Part shown: positions 8,756 to 17,317 of the stretch, one piece after another
Numbering within the stretch: position 1 is the first letter of the stretch
Layout of the letters: each line of letters opens with the position of its first letter
Assembly (NCBI GenBank): GCA_039822105.1
Contig: JBCBMW010000002.1
Span: 186,001-250,000, forward strand
From: Parvularcula sp039822105
GTDB lineage: Bacteria; Pseudomonadota; Alphaproteobacteria; Caulobacterales; Parvularculaceae
DNA: 64,000 nt
Direction of reading: 5' to 3'
Program-made: the position numbers and the translations under genes
The notes under the pieces: generated by a model
What the model was told of the DNA's origin: nothing
What the model saw: only the letters and a program-made list of their open reading frames with translations
Database searches by the model: none

Positions 8756-11700
8756 GGAACAGTCCTTCATCGGAAGAGAGATCTTGCTCTTCGAACACCG
8801 TCACAGGGCGACGGCGCGTCAGAAGCAAGAAACACTGGGGTACAAAGAAGAAAGAGACGATCGTCGAAAGGACAACGCCGCCAGCGATTGCAGTGGCAAA
8901 GGGCGGCCAGAAGTCACCCTCAGCCAGGATCAGCGGCAAGAAACCAGCAAACGTCGTCAGCGTCGTCGATGTGATGTGCCGCGAGGTCTCAAGCACACCG
9001 TCTCGCACCGCGAGCCTGTCACCGGCGACCGCATCTGGTATATTCTTCAGTGTCGCGATGATAATGATCGCCGCGTTGATCGCCACACCCATCAAACCCA
9101 TGAGCGCGATGATCGGCTGGAAGCCAAAGGGGTAGCCTGAGATCGTCAGGCTGAGCATCCCAAGCCCCATCGATAGGCCCGCAACCACGAGAACGATCGC
9201 GCCGAGCCGGAAACTGTTGAACGTCAGGACAATGACGGCGATCGCGGCCACCACAATCAGGCCCACGGAGCTCAAAAGAGCGCCCACCGCATCGGAGCGG
9301 GCCTCAGCATCGCCGCCGTAAGCATAGGTGTAGCCCGACGGCAGGTCGAAGCGGCCTTCTGCGACCGCCTCTTCAAACGCCGCGACAACGGTGGAGGGAA
9401 GCGCGTCCGCGGCGGTGTAGCCCAGGATCTGGTTCACCCGCTCGCCCTGATAGCGCCGGATGGTGGCGGGCGACGGCTCAAGACTGAGATCGCCCAAACT
9501 CAAGAGCGGTGTACCGACGGAATCGGTGGCCCTGCTGGTGAGAGCAAGTGAGGCCAGCTCTTCAAACGATCCGCGTGCGACATCGTCGAGACGGACCAGA
9601 ACGGGGATCTCGTTCTCGCCTTCGATCACGGTACCGCCGGGCGCGCCCTGCAGTTTGGCAGCGAGGCCGCTTGCAACGTCGCGCAAAGTAAGCCCCACCT
9701 GGCGCGCCTCGTCTTCATCGACATCCACCCAAAGTTTGGGCTCGCCACCGGACAGAGAAGCCGTCGTGACATTGATCTCGGGCATCTCCGAGAGGATCAG
9801 CCGAGCCTGCTCGCCGAGTTCCTTGAGAACCTGGAGGTCGCGGCCCTGAATTCGGAGCTCGAAGGGCGCCGGCGATGGTGGGCCTTGGACCAACTGACGG
9901 ACGTTCACCTGCACGTTGGGCATCGCGTCGGACAGCGAGCCTTGGAGTTCAATGAGAAGGTCATTGATCCCGTCGAGGCGCTTGGCTGTCACCATCGCCT
10001 CAGCGAAGTTGCGCTGACCATCATCGTTCATCACGACGTTGTAGTAGAAAGACGGCACCGATCCGCCTACGAACCAATCAGCCTCTTCGATGCCGGGATG
10101 CGCCTCGAGAAGCCTGTCGGCAATATCAGCCGCGCGCTTTGTCTGCTCGAGGCTCGATTGAGCAGGAAGGCGCAACTCCACATGGAACTGGTTGCGGTCA
10201 GCTGCTGGGAAGAACTGTGTCGGCAACGTCGTCACACCGATAAAGCCCAGCACTGGCGCCAAGATCGCGGCAAAGATGGAAAGGCGCGGCGCAGCCAAGC
10301 TCAGCCCCAGGAGGGTTTTGAAGGCCGGGCCAACAACCGGGAAGTCAATCCCGCCCGACGCTGTGCGCGTTTCGCTCTCCGACGGCTTCAGGAACAGGCC
10401 AGCCAGCGCTGCCACAACGGTCAGTGCCAAGAGAAGCGATGAGAGAAGAGCAATGATCACACTGTCGGCGATCGGGCCGACAAACTCACCCGCGCCGCCG
10501 ATCAAAAGCGTGATGGGCAGGAACGCCAGCACCGTGGTGAGTGTGGAGCTGAGCAGCGGGATCCATAGGCGCCCGACACTCTCCTCAACCGCTTCACGCG
10601 GCGTCAGACCTCGGCGCAATGCCCGGCCCACCGCATCACACATCACGATAGCGGAGTCGACGAGCAGGCCCAACGCAACGATCAGACCAGTGATCGACAT
10701 CTGGTGAATGGGGATCCCGAAGAAATTCATCAGGGTCAGGCTCAAGAGAGTCGTCAGCGGAATGGCGAAGGTCACCAAGAGCGCCGCTCTTGGACCCAAT
10801 GTGAAAAAGAGGATCGCGACCACGAGGGTGATGCCGAACCCGAGGTTGACGAGAAGCGAGCCGAAGCGCTCTTCAGCGTAGACGGACTGGTCGAAAATGA
10901 TCCGGAGCTCGACCCCTGCGGAGAGGTCCTCTTCAAAGTCCGCAAGCTCTTGCCGAACGCGGGCCGACCACTGCCCCACCCTCAGGCCGTCATCAATCCG
11001 TGTACCAATGGCGACAGCGCGCCGATCGTCGACGATCGCAGTCACGGGCTGCGGCTGTTGCAGGCCGCGACGGACCTCAGCGAGATCACCGACGCGCACT
11101 TGCGCACCATCTTCTCCCTCGCGGATCGGCACGTTGCGGATCCGGTCGAGGGTATCGAGGGCACCGCGCACCTCAAGGGCGACTTCGTTCTGGGCGCCAA
11201 AGACCTGGCCAGCCGAGGATTTGGAGTCGGCAGAGCCGAGTGCGGCGGCGATTTCGCCTTCTGAGAGACCGAGGGACTGGGCCAAGTCACTCCGTAGCGA
11301 GACGACAATCTCCTCCGGCCCCGCGCCCATGATATCCGTATACTCTGTTCCAGGAACGTTGCGGAGGCGCGAGCGCAACTCGTCTGCTGTGCGTTTCAGT
11401 ATGAGCTCATTGGGCTCACTGTCCCCGTCCCAAACGAGGGCGGCGACAACGGTGAAAGCATACCCGCGATTGTCAATGAAACTCGGGTCCGCTGCACCGT
11501 CGGGCAAAAGCGGCACAGCATCCGCCAGCGCGTCTCGGACTTGCGAGAACGCCTGGTCGGTGTTGTTGATCGAGTCCTGCAAGATCACGGTGACCGACGA
11601 GAGGCCGGTGATCGACCGCGACTCCACCGTATCAATCTCTTCCACTTCGCGCAGGCGATCCTCGATCCGCTGGGTCACGAGCCGCTCCACCCGCTCGGCG

Positions 11701-11858
11701 CTAGCGCCGGGATAAGGCGTGAGGATCGTCGCCGAGCGGTTCCGAATCTTGGGGTCTTCTTGCTGCGGCATGGTGAGCAGCGCGGCGGTGCCGCCGACGA
11801 TCACCAGAAGCAGCATCATCACGAGTGCGCGGGGCGTATCGAAAAGAACGGTTTTCAT
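8742..11858 (-). CDS. RND-family efflux pump, inner-membrane permease
   Basis: A 1038-residue proton-driven pump of the AcrB/HAE1 class with the standard duplicated layout: TM1 at the N-terminus (ALVMMLLLVIVGGTAALL), a porter domain, six TM helices (about 330-530), a second TM start near 540, a second porter domain and the last six helices ending near 1010. Recognisable stretches are TPYPGASAERVERLVTQRIE, the TM4 region LIVALGLLVDSAIVMCDAVGRALRRG (the paired Asp/acidic residues of proton relay are represented by D in VDSAIVM) and GDFWPPFATAIAGGVVLSTIVSFFFVPQ. The divergence from AcrB and the MFP/TolC neighbours suggest drug, solvent or bile/fatty-acid export; the substrate cannot be read from sequence. 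It lies nine bases downstream of the adaptor gene. Confidence 0.93.
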   Translation of the reverse strand: MKTVLFDTPRALVMMLLLVIVGGTAALLTMPQQEDPKIRNRSATILTPYPGASAERVERLVTQRIEDRLREVEEIDTVESRSITGLSSVTVILQDSINNTDQAFSQVRDALADAVPLLPDGAADPSFIDNRGYAFTVVAALVWDGDSEPNELILKRTADELRSRLRNVPGTEYTDIMGAGPEEIVVSLRSDLAQSLGLSEGEIAAALGSADSKSSAGQVFGAQNEVALEVRGALDTLDRIRNVPIREGEDGAQVRVGDLAEVRRGLQQPQPVTAIVDDRRAVAIGTRIDDGLRVGQWSARVRQELADFEEDLSAGVELRIIFDQSVYAEERFGSLLVNLGFGITLVVAILFFTLGPRAALLVTFAIPLTTLLSLTLMNFFGIPIHQMSITGLIVALGLLVDSAIVMCDAVGRALRRGLTPREAVEESVGRLWIPLLSSTLTTVLAFLPITLLIGGAGEFVGPIADSVIIALLSSLLLALTVVAALAGLFLKPSESETRTASGGIDFPVVGPAFKTLLGLSLAAPRLSIFAAILAPVLGFIGVTTLPTQFFPAADRNQFHVELRLPAQSSLEQTKRAADIADRLLEAHPGIEEADWFVGGSVPSFYYNVVMNDDGQRNFAEAMVTAKRLDGINDLLIELQGSLSDAMPNVQVNVRQLVQGPPSPAPFELRIQGRDLQVLKELGEQARLILSEMPEINVTTASLSGGEPKLWVDVDEDEARQVGLTLRDVASGLAAKLQGAPGGTVIEGENEIPVLVRLDDVARGSFEELASLALTSRATDSVGTPLLSLGDLSLEPSPATIRRYQGERVNQILGYTAADALPSTVVAAFEEAVAEGRFDLPSGYTYAYGGDAEARSDAVGALLSSVGLIVVAAIAVIVLTFNSFRLGAIVLVVAGLSMGLGMLSLTISGYPFGFQPIIALMGLMGVAINAAIIIIATLKNIPDAVAGDRLAVRDGVLETSRHITSTTLTTFAGFLPLILAEGDFWPPFATAIAGGVVLSTIVSFFFVPQCFLLLTRRRPVTVFEEQDLSSDEGLFHATA

Positions 11859-11867
11859 GACAGTCCC

Positions 11868-13034
11868 TCAGCGGAGGATCGATGAGGAAGCCGCGCTGGC
11901 GGAGGCACCAGGCGAGAGGTTGGTGATGATCTGAACCTTCTGCCCAGGGACGAAGCGGAAAGGCGACGTGGTGACCACTTGGTCACCATCTTCAAGCGTT
12001 CCGGTCACGAAGACTTGGCCATCGCCGATCGAGATGATTTCGACGTCCTTGCGGCGAATGACTTGTTCGTCGTCCTCGGTCTCAACCACGTAAGTCGACC
12101 ACAGACCGCGATAGCTTTCTTGGAGAGCAGCCGTTGGAACCCAAACGCCAGTGCCGCGACGTTCTTGGGTGAGACCGATGCGGACCAGGGTGCCGGGGAC
12201 GAAGCCCGGGTCTTCTTCAATGGCGAGACGAACCTTCCGGCTACGGGTCAAACGGTCAACGTCCTCGCTGATGCCGCGGACAATACCGTCCGCTTCCCGA
12301 TCACTCGTGGCGAGCGCGAAGCGGTCACCCACCTCAATGTAGCGCGCAAGCTCGGTCGGAATGCTGATCTCAGCCTCAAGCTCAGCCTTCTGATTGATCC
12401 GCACAACGGGCTGGCCGATCTGCACCACGGTGCCGCCGTCGATATAGCGACCAACAACGTAGCCAGCGAATGGGGCCCGCAGCGTGGTGTCTTCTAAATC
12501 TTCCTTGGCCCTGGCGAGGCTGCGCTCCAGCGCCCGAACACGTTCGCGCGCGGCGTTCCGCTCCGCGTCCGCATTATCAAGCTCCTGATCGGTGGCGAAA
12601 CCTTGGCCAAGAAGATCAACGATCCGATCGCGGGTGGCATCAGCAGTGGAGAAGACAGCCCGCGCTTCAGCCAACTGAGCGGCCGCCTCGCTCGCGCGGA
12701 TATCGAGCCGGACAGGGTCGAGACGCGCAAGAACGGCCCCCTCTTCCACCAGGTCACCGACCTCGACGAGAACGTCCTCGATTTCCCCAGACACCTCGAA
12801 CGATACGTCAGCGACCTGCGCCGCGAGGATTCGGCCCGAGAACCGGCGCTCTTGGCGGTAGGTGTCCTGGTAGCGAACCTCCATCACCGCAACGGGCAAA
12901 GGCTCAGCCACCGATTCGCCTTCAGCGGCATTCGTTACAACTCCCCGCCCGGCAAAGAACGTCACAACGACCACCAGAGCCAGAACTGCAAGCCAAGCGA
13001 CGCCTCGCCCGAGGGCAACAAAGAACCGCACCAT
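11868..13034 (-). CDS. RND efflux periplasmic adaptor (HlyD/AcrA family)
   Basis: A 388-residue membrane-fusion protein linking the pump to TolC. It has one N-terminal TM/signal anchor (VAWLAVLALVVVVTFFAGRG), a split lipoyl (barrel-sandwich) domain (GRILAAQVADVSFEVSGEIEDVLVEVGDLVEEGAVLARLD and TLRAPFAGYVVGRYIDGGTVVQIGQPVVRI), a helical hairpin between them (about residues 105-165), and beta-barrel plus membrane-proximal domains at the C-terminus. It is the first gene of the efflux operon, and its start faces the TetR gene across about 130 bases. Confidence 0.92.
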   Translation of the reverse strand: MVRFFVALGRGVAWLAVLALVVVVTFFAGRGVVTNAAEGESVAEPLPVAVMEVRYQDTYRQERRFSGRILAAQVADVSFEVSGEIEDVLVEVGDLVEEGAVLARLDPVRLDIRASEAAAQLAEARAVFSTADATRDRIVDLLGQGFATDQELDNADAERNAARERVRALERSLARAKEDLEDTTLRAPFAGYVVGRYIDGGTVVQIGQPVVRINQKAELEAEISIPTELARYIEVGDRFALATSDREADGIVRGISEDVDRLTRSRKVRLAIEEDPGFVPGTLVRIGLTQERRGTGVWVPTAALQESYRGLWSTYVVETEDDEQVIRRKDVEIISIGDGQVFVTGTLEDGDQVVTTSPFRFVPGQKVQIITNLSPGASASAASSSILR

Positions 13035-13087
13035 GTTGATTTTCCCAACTAAATTGCCATTACGGCCAATCTTTGACGTTTGATATA

Positions 13088-13109
13088 TGACAATATTTGT
13101 ATTTTGTCA
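13088..13109. promoter_or_regulatory. candidate TetR operator between the efflux operon and its regulator
   Basis: An imperfect 22-base inverted repeat with outer half-sites TGACAA (13088-13093) and TTGTCA (13104-13109), eight of eleven arm positions matching. The surrounding 40 bases are very AT-rich compared with their neighbours and lie between divergent starts at 13034 and 13164, where such autoregulatory operators usually sit. Confidence 0.45.
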
Positions 13110-13163
13110 CTAGTCATTTTTTCAAAAATGCGTTATCGGTGTTGCCGAAGAAGGAAGACGAGC

Positions 13164-13829
13164 TTGCCCAGACTGAACCTGTCAGAAGCCGAAACCCGTG
13201 ACCTGATCCTCGATGAGGCCGGGCGTTTGTTCACGGAAATCGGGTTTGATAAGACAACGGTCGCCGATATCGCGCGCGCCTGCGGTTTCAGCTCTGCCAA
13301 TGTCCACCGGGTGTTTGGGACAAAGGCTCGCATCAACCGGGCCATCGCGGAGCGAAAGCTACAAGGTCAGCTCGCCAACGCCCGTCGGATCGCTTTCGCC
13401 GAAGAGGACGCAGCCCTACGGCTCGGCGCATTCTACCGGTCGATCCACAGCATGACCCACGAGACCTTCACGGAGAACCGGCGGGTGCACCATATGGTCG
13501 CCGCTGCGATCGACGAGAGATGGGAAGAGGTCGTGCAGTATCGCATCGGCTTGATGGAGACGTGTCAGGAAATCGTCCGTTACGGCGCGGAGCACGGGCA
13601 CTTTGACGTCAGTGATGCTGAGGCGGCCGGGCGCGCGGTTCATATGAGCGCCATTCGATACTGCCACCCCCTCGCCGTCGCGGAACTCGATGAAGCGCCG
13701 GACGATGCCGGGTTCAAAAACTGGCTGAGCCTCGTCTTGCGCGGCCTAGGCTACAAAGGCGAGTTGCCGCTTTCGCAAACCAGCTCAGCGTACACCGAGA
13801 GCACGGTGCCAGAGGCCGTATCCGCGTAA
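13164..13829 (+). CDS. TetR-family transcriptional regulator
   Basis: A 221-residue repressor. The N-terminal TetR helix-turn-helix is clear: RDLILDEAGRLFTEIGFDKTTVADIARACGFSSANVHRVFGTKARI. The C-terminal ligand domain resembles the TetR_C_7/AcrR-like group. I favour the TTG at 13164 (SLPRLNLSEAE), because AAGGAAG lies six bases upstream and the product then begins just before the DNA-binding domain as in homologues; an ATG at 13128 would add twelve basic/cysteine-rich residues. It is divergent from the RND operon and probably represses it. Confidence 0.85.
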   Translation: MPRLNLSEAETRDLILDEAGRLFTEIGFDKTTVADIARACGFSSANVHRVFGTKARINRAIAERKLQGQLANARRIAFAEEDAALRLGAFYRSIHSMTHETFTENRRVHHMVAAAIDERWEEVVQYRIGLMETCQEIVRYGAEHGHFDVSDAEAAGRAVHMSAIRYCHPLAVAELDEAPDDAGFKNWLSLVLRGLGYKGELPLSQTSSAYTESTVPEAVSA

Positions 13830-13835
13830 GAAGCT

Positions 13836-13849
13836 TTGACCGATGTCAA
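13836..13849 (+). promoter_or_regulatory. FNR/FixK-type box upstream of hemN
   Basis: TTGACCGATGTCAA is a perfect 5-4-5 inverted repeat matching the FNR/FixK consensus TTGAY-N4-RTCAA. Its centre is 41.5 bases upstream of 13884. A -10-like TAGGCT lies at 13872-13877. This is class II activator geometry, with the predicted transcript start at or next to the hemN ATG. Confidence 0.8.
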
Positions 13850-13883
13850 AGCAACGTGCGGCGCCTTGCCCTAGGCTTGGCCC

Positions 13884-15233
13884 ATGCGCACGGCCTGGCA
13901 AAAGTATCTTGAGCTCAACGTTCCGCGGTACACGAGCTACCCTTCCGCCCTTCAGTTCACCGATGATGTGGGCGCGCGGGAGCATGCCGACGCGCTCGCG
14001 GCTATCGGCAAAGACGAGCCGATCTCGTTCTATCTGCACATCCCTTTTTGCCGGCAGCTTTGCTACTATTGCGGCTGCAACATGCGGGTGGAGAACAACG
14101 ACCAGCGCATCCGGTCCTATGTTGACGACCTGATCGACGAGATGGCGATTGTTGGTGGCCATCTCAACGGTCGAGGCGCCCTGACGCAAATCCATTTCGG
14201 CGGAGGCACACCGAACATTTTGAGCGCGGCAGATGTCGAGCGGCTGCTGGCAGCGATGAAGGAAGCGTTTGGCCTCAAAAAACGCACACCGATTGCCATG
14301 GAGATCGACCCCCGCCTCACCAATGAGTTTCAGATTGCGAAACTCACCCGCCTGGGGGTCTCGCGGTTTTCCATCGGCGTTCAGGACGTTGACCCCAAAG
14401 TGCAGGCGGCGATCAACCGGGTTCAACCCTTGAGCATGGTCGAAGCCTGCATGCGGGATCTGCGGCGGGCAGGTGTCTCAGACATCAGCCTCGATGTCCT
14501 ATATGGGCTGCCATATCAGGCGCTTTGTACGTTCCGTAAGACGATCAATAAGGTGATCGGTCTTGGCCCTGACCGGATATCACTCTTCGGATATGCTCAT
14601 ATGCCTTCCAAGCTCAGCCACCAGCGGCTGATCCCCGAGGAGGCCATGCCTTCTCGTCCCATGCGCCACGTGCTGGCCGAGGACGCGGCCCTCCAACTGG
14701 AGAACGCGGGGTACGAACGGATCGGCTTTGACCACTTCGCAAGACCAGACGCAGCGATCGCGCGTGCGGCGAAGGCCCAGGCCCTCAACCGGAACTTCCA
14801 AGGGTTCACCGAGGACGAAGCCAGCGTCGTTATTGGCCTTGGCACCAGCGCCATCAGCTCTGTGCACGGCCTGATTGCCCAGAACGAGAAAAGCATTCCC
14901 GCGTACCGGGACAGAATCGCAAGAGGCCAACTGCCCACCTCCAAGGGTGTTGTTGCGTCCGTTCGTGATCAAGATATCGGCGAGTGGCTGAAGCGTCTTT
15001 TGTGCGACATGCGCGGAAGCCTGAACGCCTATCTTGACGCAATCGGCGGCTCCAAAGCCGACCACGACCAAGTGATGGAGCGCCTCTTGCCCTTCATCGC
15101 AGACGACATCGTCGCGATCGAAGGTGATGACGTCGTGATCCACCCCGACGCACGGCCTCTCGCCCGCGTGGTGGCCGCCGCCTTTGATCCTTACGCGTCA
15201 GGACAAGCCACCTTCGTATCCCCCGCAGTTTAA
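13884..15233 (+). CDS. hemN: oxygen-independent coproporphyrinogen III oxidase
   Basis: A 449-residue radical-SAM enzyme that decarboxylates coproporphyrinogen III to protoporphyrinogen IX without oxygen, in the cytoplasm. The YLHIPFCRQLCYYCGCNMR stretch holds the CxxxCxxC iron-sulphur motif with the extra cysteine (CYYCGC) typical of true HemN. The GGGTPNIL SAM-binding motif and the SIGVQDVDPKVQAAINRVQP segment are present, as is the C-terminal HemN domain. The nearest start is ATG 13884 (MRTAWQKYLELNVPRYTSYPSA, the conserved N-terminus). No Shine-Dalgarno is visible, which fits a leaderless transcript from the FNR-type promoter. It supplies haem for the cbb3 oxidase encoded next to it. Confidence 0.95.
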   Translation: MRTAWQKYLELNVPRYTSYPSALQFTDDVGAREHADALAAIGKDEPISFYLHIPFCRQLCYYCGCNMRVENNDQRIRSYVDDLIDEMAIVGGHLNGRGALTQIHFGGGTPNILSAADVERLLAAMKEAFGLKKRTPIAMEIDPRLTNEFQIAKLTRLGVSRFSIGVQDVDPKVQAAINRVQPLSMVEACMRDLRRAGVSDISLDVLYGLPYQALCTFRKTINKVIGLGPDRISLFGYAHMPSKLSHQRLIPEEAMPSRPMRHVLAEDAALQLENAGYERIGFDHFARPDAAIARAAKAQALNRNFQGFTEDEASVVIGLGTSAISSVHGLIAQNEKSIPAYRDRIARGQLPTSKGVVASVRDQDIGEWLKRLLCDMRGSLNAYLDAIGGSKADHDQVMERLLPFIADDIVAIEGDDVVIHPDARPLARVVAAAFDPYASGQATFVSPAV

Positions 15234-15239
15234 GAGCGA

Positions 15240-15533
15240 TCAGATGGGTTTCGGCGCCTTCGCCCGCGTCAATGCATCAGCACCGTCCCGGCGCTCGTGC
15301 AGACAGGGTGCATGGCATCCCACCGGCCCATGATCCGGGGCCGGCGCAGGCTCGTCATCGGAGCCAAGCGATAGCGGCATCATTCGCACCACGCCATCGG
15401 AGGTGCAAATGGCCACCATCACGACGCCGTCATCAGGGGTTCCGGCTGCGCTCAAAGGCGCGGCCGCTGCCAGCGCCGCCAACAGTCCCAGATAGGGACC
15501 GAGCACGGGACTCATCACGCCCTTGGGAACCAT
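15240..15533 (-). CDS. small exported protein of unknown function, between hemN and ccoN
   Basis: A 97-residue protein with a hydrophobic N-terminal segment (GPYLGLLAALAAAAPLSAAG) like a signal peptide or anchor, then VVMVAICTSDGVVRMMPL and a Cys/His cluster (GCHAPCLHERR). The pattern of an isolated IC near the helix followed by a C-H-x-x-C-x-H group recalls the DUF2946-type small proteins found near copper and cytochrome genes; this is only a resemblance. The start is uncertain: ATG 15533 or ATG 15515 (AAGG five bases upstream). A TTG at 15581 is unlikely because it lies inside the FNR box of ccoN. Transcribed against hemN and ccoN. Confidence 0.5.
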   Translation of the reverse strand: MVPKGVMSPVLGPYLGLLAALAAAAPLSAAGTPDDGVVMVAICTSDGVVRMMPLSLGSDDEPAPAPDHGPVGCHAPCLHERRDGADALTRAKAPKPI

Positions 15534-15567
15534 ATCGGCATCTCTACACGGTTTGTCGGCGCAAGAC

Positions 15568-15581
15568 TTGACGCTGATCAA
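15568..15581 (+). promoter_or_regulatory. FNR/FixK-type box upstream of ccoN
   Basis: TTGACGCTGATCAA matches TTGAY-N4-RTCAA in all ten specified positions. A -10-like TACTGA lies at 15604-15609, so the box centre (15574.5) is about 41.5 bases before a start near 15616. This gives a class II, oxygen-responsive promoter with a leader of about 25 bases before the ccoN GTG. Confidence 0.82.
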
Positions 15582-15640
15582 AGTCTCGTGAGCGAACCCC
15601 TGCTACTGATCCTGGAACCATCGCAGTTACCAGGTGTTCC

Positions 15641-17311
15641 GTGGACCAGCATATAACCCCCTCGACCTACCGAGAATCCGGGACCGACGTGCCGCTTCTC
15701 GCCTTCTTCCTTGGCATCGGCGCGTTCTTCTTCTTTGTGGTGGCGGCGGTCACACCAGAAAACGCGATGCAGATTCATGCATTTATGTTCCTGGCCGCGT
15801 TTTGCGCCGGGCTTTATGCGTTGTTATTGCAAGTGCAATCGGGCAACTGGCCTGACCCATCGACCTACAACACCAATGTCGTCAAAGCCGGTGTGGTTGC
15901 GTCGAGTTTCTGGGGCGTCGCCGGTCTCTTGGTCGGGGTCATCATCGCCGCGCAGCTCGCCTTCCCCGAAGCGCTCTCTTGGCCCAACATCCCGCAGCTG
16001 AATTTCAGCCGCCTACGGCCGGTCCACACGTCTGCCGTCATCTTCGCCTTTGGCGGCAATGTCCTGATAGCCACCTCGTTCTACGTTGTTCAGCGCACGA
16101 CCAAAGCGCGCCTCTTTGGCGGGACTCTGCCGTGGTTTGTGTTCTGGGGATACAACCTCTTCATCGTGATCGCGGCCACCGGCTACCTGATGGGGATCAC
16201 CCAATCAAAAGAGTACGCTGAGCCTGAGTGGTATGCTGACCTCTGGCTGACGGTCGTGTGGGTCTGCTATCTCCTCGTTTTCCTCGGCACACTGTGGAAA
16301 AGGAAAGAACCGCATATCTACGTCGCCAACTGGTTCTACCTGGCGTTCATCGTCACGATTGCCCTCCTCCATGTGGTGAACAACCTGGCCGTCCCGGTCT
16401 CCATGTTTGAAAGCCGCAGTTACTCGCTCTTTGGCGGGGTGCAGGATGCGCTGACCCAGTGGTGGTACGGGCACAACGCGGTGGGTTTCTTCCTCACCGC
16501 AGGCTTCCTGGCCATAATGTACTATTTCATCCCGAAGCGGGTGAACCGGCCAGTCTACTCCTACCGTCTGTCGATTGTGCACTTCTGGTCACTGATCTTC
16601 ATCTATATCTGGGCAGGGCCTCACCACCTTCATTACACAGCGCTTCCTGAATGGGCGCAGACGCTGGGGATGGTGTTCTCTATCATGCTGTGGATGCCGT
16701 CATGGGGCGGCATGATCAACGGTGTGATGACGCTCTCAGGTGCTTGGGACAAGCTCCGTACTGACCCCGTTGTCCGTATGATGATCGTCAGCCTCGCATT
16801 CTACGGCATGTCGACCTTTGAAGGCCCTCTCCTCTCCGTACGCGCGGTCAACTCGCTGTCGCACTACACAGAATGGGGTATCGGCCACGTGCACTCGGGC
16901 GCGCTTGGTTGGGTCGGTTTCATCAGCTTCGGTGCCCTCTACTGCCTGACGCAATGGGTGTGGAAGCGGGAGCGGCTCTACTCTCTCGCTCTCGTGGAGT
17001 GGCACTTCTGGATCTCGACCCTGGGCATCATTCTCTACATCTGTGCGATGTGGGTCGCGGGGATCACGGAAGGCCTTCAGTGGCGCGCCTATGACGAGCT
17101 TGGGTTCCTTCAGTACTCGTTCGTTGAGACCGTCGAAGCCAAGCATATCCCTTACATCATCCGCGCCTTTGGCGGTGTCCTCTACCTCACCGGCTCGCTG
17201 ATCATGTGCTTCAACCTCTACCAAACGGCGAAAGGCCGTGTGCGGCAGAGCGAGCTGAAAGCGTCAGGTACTGGCGCGGCTCCCCTGCCCGCTGCAGCCC
17301 CTGCGGAGTAA
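15641..17311 (+). CDS. ccoN: cbb3-type cytochrome c oxidase subunit I
   Basis: A 556-residue haem-copper oxidase core with low-spin haem b and the haem b3-CuB site. About 14 membrane helices are visible; family landmarks include RLRPVHTSAVIFAFGGN, QDALTQWWYGHNAVGFFLTAGFL (the CuB-ligand His), IWAGPHHLHYTALPEWAQTLG (the paired His of CuB) and the late EWGIGHVHSGALGWVGF helix with haem ligands. An N-terminal extension of two helices is normal for this class. The start is GTG at 15641. It begins the ccoNOQP operon under the FNR-type box. Confidence 0.96.
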   Translation: MDQHITPSTYRESGTDVPLLAFFLGIGAFFFFVVAAVTPENAMQIHAFMFLAAFCAGLYALLLQVQSGNWPDPSTYNTNVVKAGVVASSFWGVAGLLVGVIIAAQLAFPEALSWPNIPQLNFSRLRPVHTSAVIFAFGGNVLIATSFYVVQRTTKARLFGGTLPWFVFWGYNLFIVIAATGYLMGITQSKEYAEPEWYADLWLTVVWVCYLLVFLGTLWKRKEPHIYVANWFYLAFIVTIALLHVVNNLAVPVSMFESRSYSLFGGVQDALTQWWYGHNAVGFFLTAGFLAIMYYFIPKRVNRPVYSYRLSIVHFWSLIFIYIWAGPHHLHYTALPEWAQTLGMVFSIMLWMPSWGGMINGVMTLSGAWDKLRTDPVVRMMIVSLAFYGMSTFEGPLLSVRAVNSLSHYTEWGIGHVHSGALGWVGFISFGALYCLTQWVWKRERLYSLALVEWHFWISTLGIILYICAMWVAGITEGLQWRAYDELGFLQYSFVETVEAKHIPYIIRAFGGVLYLTGSLIMCFNLYQTAKGRVRQSELKASGTGAAPLPAAAPAE

Positions 17312-17317
17312 GTCCAG

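Noticed and set aside
8114..8974. Long plus-strand open frame opposite the TolC gene.
   Set aside because: Shadow of the efflux genes, no domain.
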